The position numbers and the translations under genes are program-made. DNA of 7,247 nt from Spirochaetaceae bacterium. Its GTDB lineage: Bacteria; Spirochaetota; Spirochaetia; Treponematales; Breznakiellaceae. Numbering within the stretch: position 1 is the first letter of the stretch; every line of letters starts with the position of its first letter. The stretch covers positions 1-7,247 of the forward strand of contig JAITAE010000201.1 of NCBI GenBank assembly GCA_031284295.1, read 5' to 3'. Below, one piece after another: positions 6,514 through 7,247 of the stretch. The notes below the pieces were generated by a model that was not told where the DNA came from, searched no databases, and saw only the letters and a program-made list of their open reading frames with translations.

Positions 6514-6574
6514 AGGGGGGACGGTTTTCCACACCGTTTCCGGCATATAGCCGCCATTACTGTCCGTCCCCCCT
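6514..6574. repeat. 61-bp GC-rich inverted repeat with 11-bp arms
   Basis: AGGGGGGACGG (6514-6524) pairs perfectly with CCGTCCCCCCT (6564-6574). The 39-bp interior holds two smaller dyads: ACGGT...ACCGT (6521-6525 with 6532-6536) and GGC-ATATA-GCC (6542-6552). The first shares its left arm with the outer stem, so alternative folds are possible. It lies about 100 bp upstream of the GH13 promoter. It could be a dispersed palindromic element of the REP or small-MITE kind; no target duplication was evident by eye. Confidence 0.6.
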
Positions 6575-6615
6575 ACGCCCGCACTTCGTTGCGCCCTACC
6601 CCCCTACTTCCAGCT

Positions 6616-6747
6616 CCACCAACACCGGCTGGAGTTTGCTTCACAAAACAGCGTCAAGCTGTTTTGCCTGACGTTTTACCGCCTGCTTAACCCTATAAGG
6701 AAGGGAAACGAGCTTGCTTGCCGCAAACTCCTGCCGGTGTTGGGTGG
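6616..6747. repeat. 132-bp segment bounded by 21-25-bp inverted repeats
   Basis: Bases 6619-6639 and 6723-6743 are reverse complements at 20 of 21 positions (the mismatch is in CGGCTGGAG versus CTCCTGCCG). Allowing one extra G at 6744, pairing continues to CCA at 6616-6618 and TGG at 6745-6747. The interior contains stem-loops but no gene. The right arm stops 2 bp before the first unit of the 22-bp tandem array. The arrangement resembles a small non-autonomous inverted-repeat element or a large cruciform or RNA stem. Confidence 0.65.
6644..6677 (+). repeat. two mutually exclusive stem-loops inside the inverted-repeat segment
   Basis: CAAAACAGC (6644-6652), loop GTCAA, GCTGTTTTG (6658-6666) form a perfect 9-bp stem. 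CGTCA (6652-6656) can instead pair with TGACG (6669-6673), which is followed by TTTT (6674-6677) like a weak terminator. The loop of the first fold is used as the arm of the second, so both cannot form at once. No ligand or regulated gene is evident downstream. Confidence 0.4.
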
Positions 6748-6749
6748 GC

Positions 6750-7189
6750 TACTCATGACGGCGAGATGCGGCACTCGTGCTTGCGAGTAGCGGCACTCGT
6801 ACTTGCGAGTAGCGCTACTCGTGTTTGCGAGATGCGCTACTCGTGTTTACGAGTAGCGGTACTCGTGATTGAGAGAAGCGCTACTCGTGCTTACGAGTAG
6901 CGGCACTCGTACTTGCGAGTAGCGGCACTCGTGTTTACGAGTAGCGCCACTCGTGTTTACGAGTAGCGGCACTCGTACGTGCGAGAAGCGCTACGCGTGG
7001 TTACGAGAAGCGCTACTCGGGTTTACGAGTAGCGGCACTCGTGCTGACGAGTAGCGGCACTCGTGCGGACGAGTAGCGGTACTCGTCCTTCCGAGATGCG
7101 CCACTCGTGATTTTGAGAAGCGCTACTCGTGATTGTGAGAAGCGCTACTCGTGCTTACGAGTAGCGGCACTCGTGCTTACGAGTAGCTT
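6750..7189. repeat. tandem array of 20 palindromic 22-bp units
   Basis: Twenty units follow one another with an exact 22-bp period and no insertion or deletion (unit k starts at 6750 + 22(k-1)). The consensus is Y-ACTCGT, four variable bases, [AG]CGAG, TA/AT/AA, then GCG and G or C. ACTCGT and ACGAGT form the arms of a hairpin. When a unit starts with T after CGC the dyad grows to perfect 10-bp arms, as at 6835-6858, 6879-6902 and 7143-7166. A2, C3, C5, GAG at 14-16 and GC at 19-20 are the same in all 20 units; the four loop bases vary most. Because 22 is not a multiple of 3 and most units contain TAG, the array is closed to translation in each frame within a few units. It is not CRISPR: there are no unique spacers. 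Function unknown. Confidence 0.95.
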
Positions 7190-7204
7190 CTCTAGAGCAC
7201 ACGA

Positions 7205-7234
7205 CTGACCTCCAGACACCTCCAATTATATATT
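7205..7234 (+). promoter_or_regulatory. possible promoter reading out of the window
   Basis: CTGACC (7205-7210) and TATATT (7229-7234) are separated by 18 bp, matching the -35 at 4 of 6 and the -10 at 5 of 6 positions. This AT-rich stretch just after the repeat array contrasts with the GC-rich surroundings. A perfect TATAAT also lies on the minus strand (7230-7225), but its -35 would be outside the window. ACCTCCA is directly repeated at 7208-7214 and 7218-7224. The gene it might serve is not in view. Confidence 0.3.
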
Positions 7235-7247
7235 ATGCCAGCTTAAG

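Larger units (their letters stand above)
6414..6749. other. non-coding region between the GH13 promoter and the tandem array
   Basis: No frame on either strand carries a convincing gene. The region contains runs of C or G (6418-6430, 6515-6520, 6568-6573, 6599-6604) and several inverted repeats listed separately. The stretch 6575-6605 repeats the ending C-C-C-T-A-C (CCCCCCTACG, GCGCCCTACC, CCCCCTACTT), with a small CGCA/TGCG dyad at 6580-6593. This texture fits a mosaic of dispersed intergenic repeats rather than a decayed gene, but that is inference. Confidence 0.6.

Noticed and set aside
6718..6900. 60-residue forward frame through the start of the tandem array
   Set aside because: The frame exists because the first units carry GAGATG variants in place of GAGTAG. 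A 22-bp period shifts frame every unit, there is no ribosome binding site, and the peptide is a by-product of the repeat.
6750..7189. CRISPR array
   Set aside because: The period is only 22 bp, units abut without unique spacers, and the variable part is four bases within each unit. No cas gene is in view.
6750..7189. plasmid-type iteron origin
   Set aside because: A 22-bp period would fit iterons, but no replication initiator gene is visible, the neighbouring genes are chromosomal housekeeping types, and the units are palindromic rather than simply directional. Kept only as one speculative option.

Overview
The window is bacterial chromosomal DNA of moderately high GC content (mid-50s percent by eye). 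It carries four intact protein genes and an approximately 880-bp non-coding end filled with inverted and tandem repeats. The organism cannot be fixed from the sequence. The very large cytoplasmic GH13 protein, the class I (HTH-less) biotin ligase, the single-domain [4Fe-4S] uracil methyltransferase and the style of the palindromic repeats remind me of gut or termite-associated treponemes (Spirochaetes). That is recollection and inference, not proof.

Layout: bases 1-93 hold the possible tail of an upstream gene and a weak promoter. Then come two co-directional plus-strand genes: an L-2-amino-thiazoline-4-carboxylate hydrolase-family protein (94-591) and biotin-protein ligase birA (595-1407). 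They are separated by three bases and are in the same reading frame. birA meets an RlmD/RumA-type 23S rRNA uracil-C5 methyltransferase gene (1387-2484, minus) tail to tail. The two coding regions overlap inside a perfect palindrome that contains both stop codons and encodes nearly the same C-terminal peptide on both strands. Upstream of the methyltransferase gene is a good sigma70-like promoter with a 17-bp palindrome at the predicted transcription start.

Most of the window (2594-6367, minus) is one 1257-residue protein. It has a GH13 alpha-amylase-type catalytic core in the middle, large unrecognised helical regions on each side, and a strictly periodic 65-residue Lys/Ala/Pro tail encoded by a 15-bp tandem repeat. 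Its promoter and ribosome binding site are visible.

Bases 6414-7247 contain no convincing gene. They hold a GC-rich stem-loop (6514-6574), a 132-bp segment bounded by about 21-25-bp inverted repeats (6616-6747), and directly beside it 20 units of an exactly 22-bp tandem repeat (6750-7189). Each unit is itself a small palindrome with a variable loop. This array and the inverted-repeat segment next to it are the least explained part of the window.

Functionally the genes are a mixed set: biotin attachment (birA), rRNA modification (RlmD-like), alpha-glucan metabolism (GH13) and a small hydrolase-family enzyme of unknown substrate. No single pathway links all four. The only likely operon is the hydrolase-birA pair, judged by spacing and by the lack of a separate ribosome binding site for birA.
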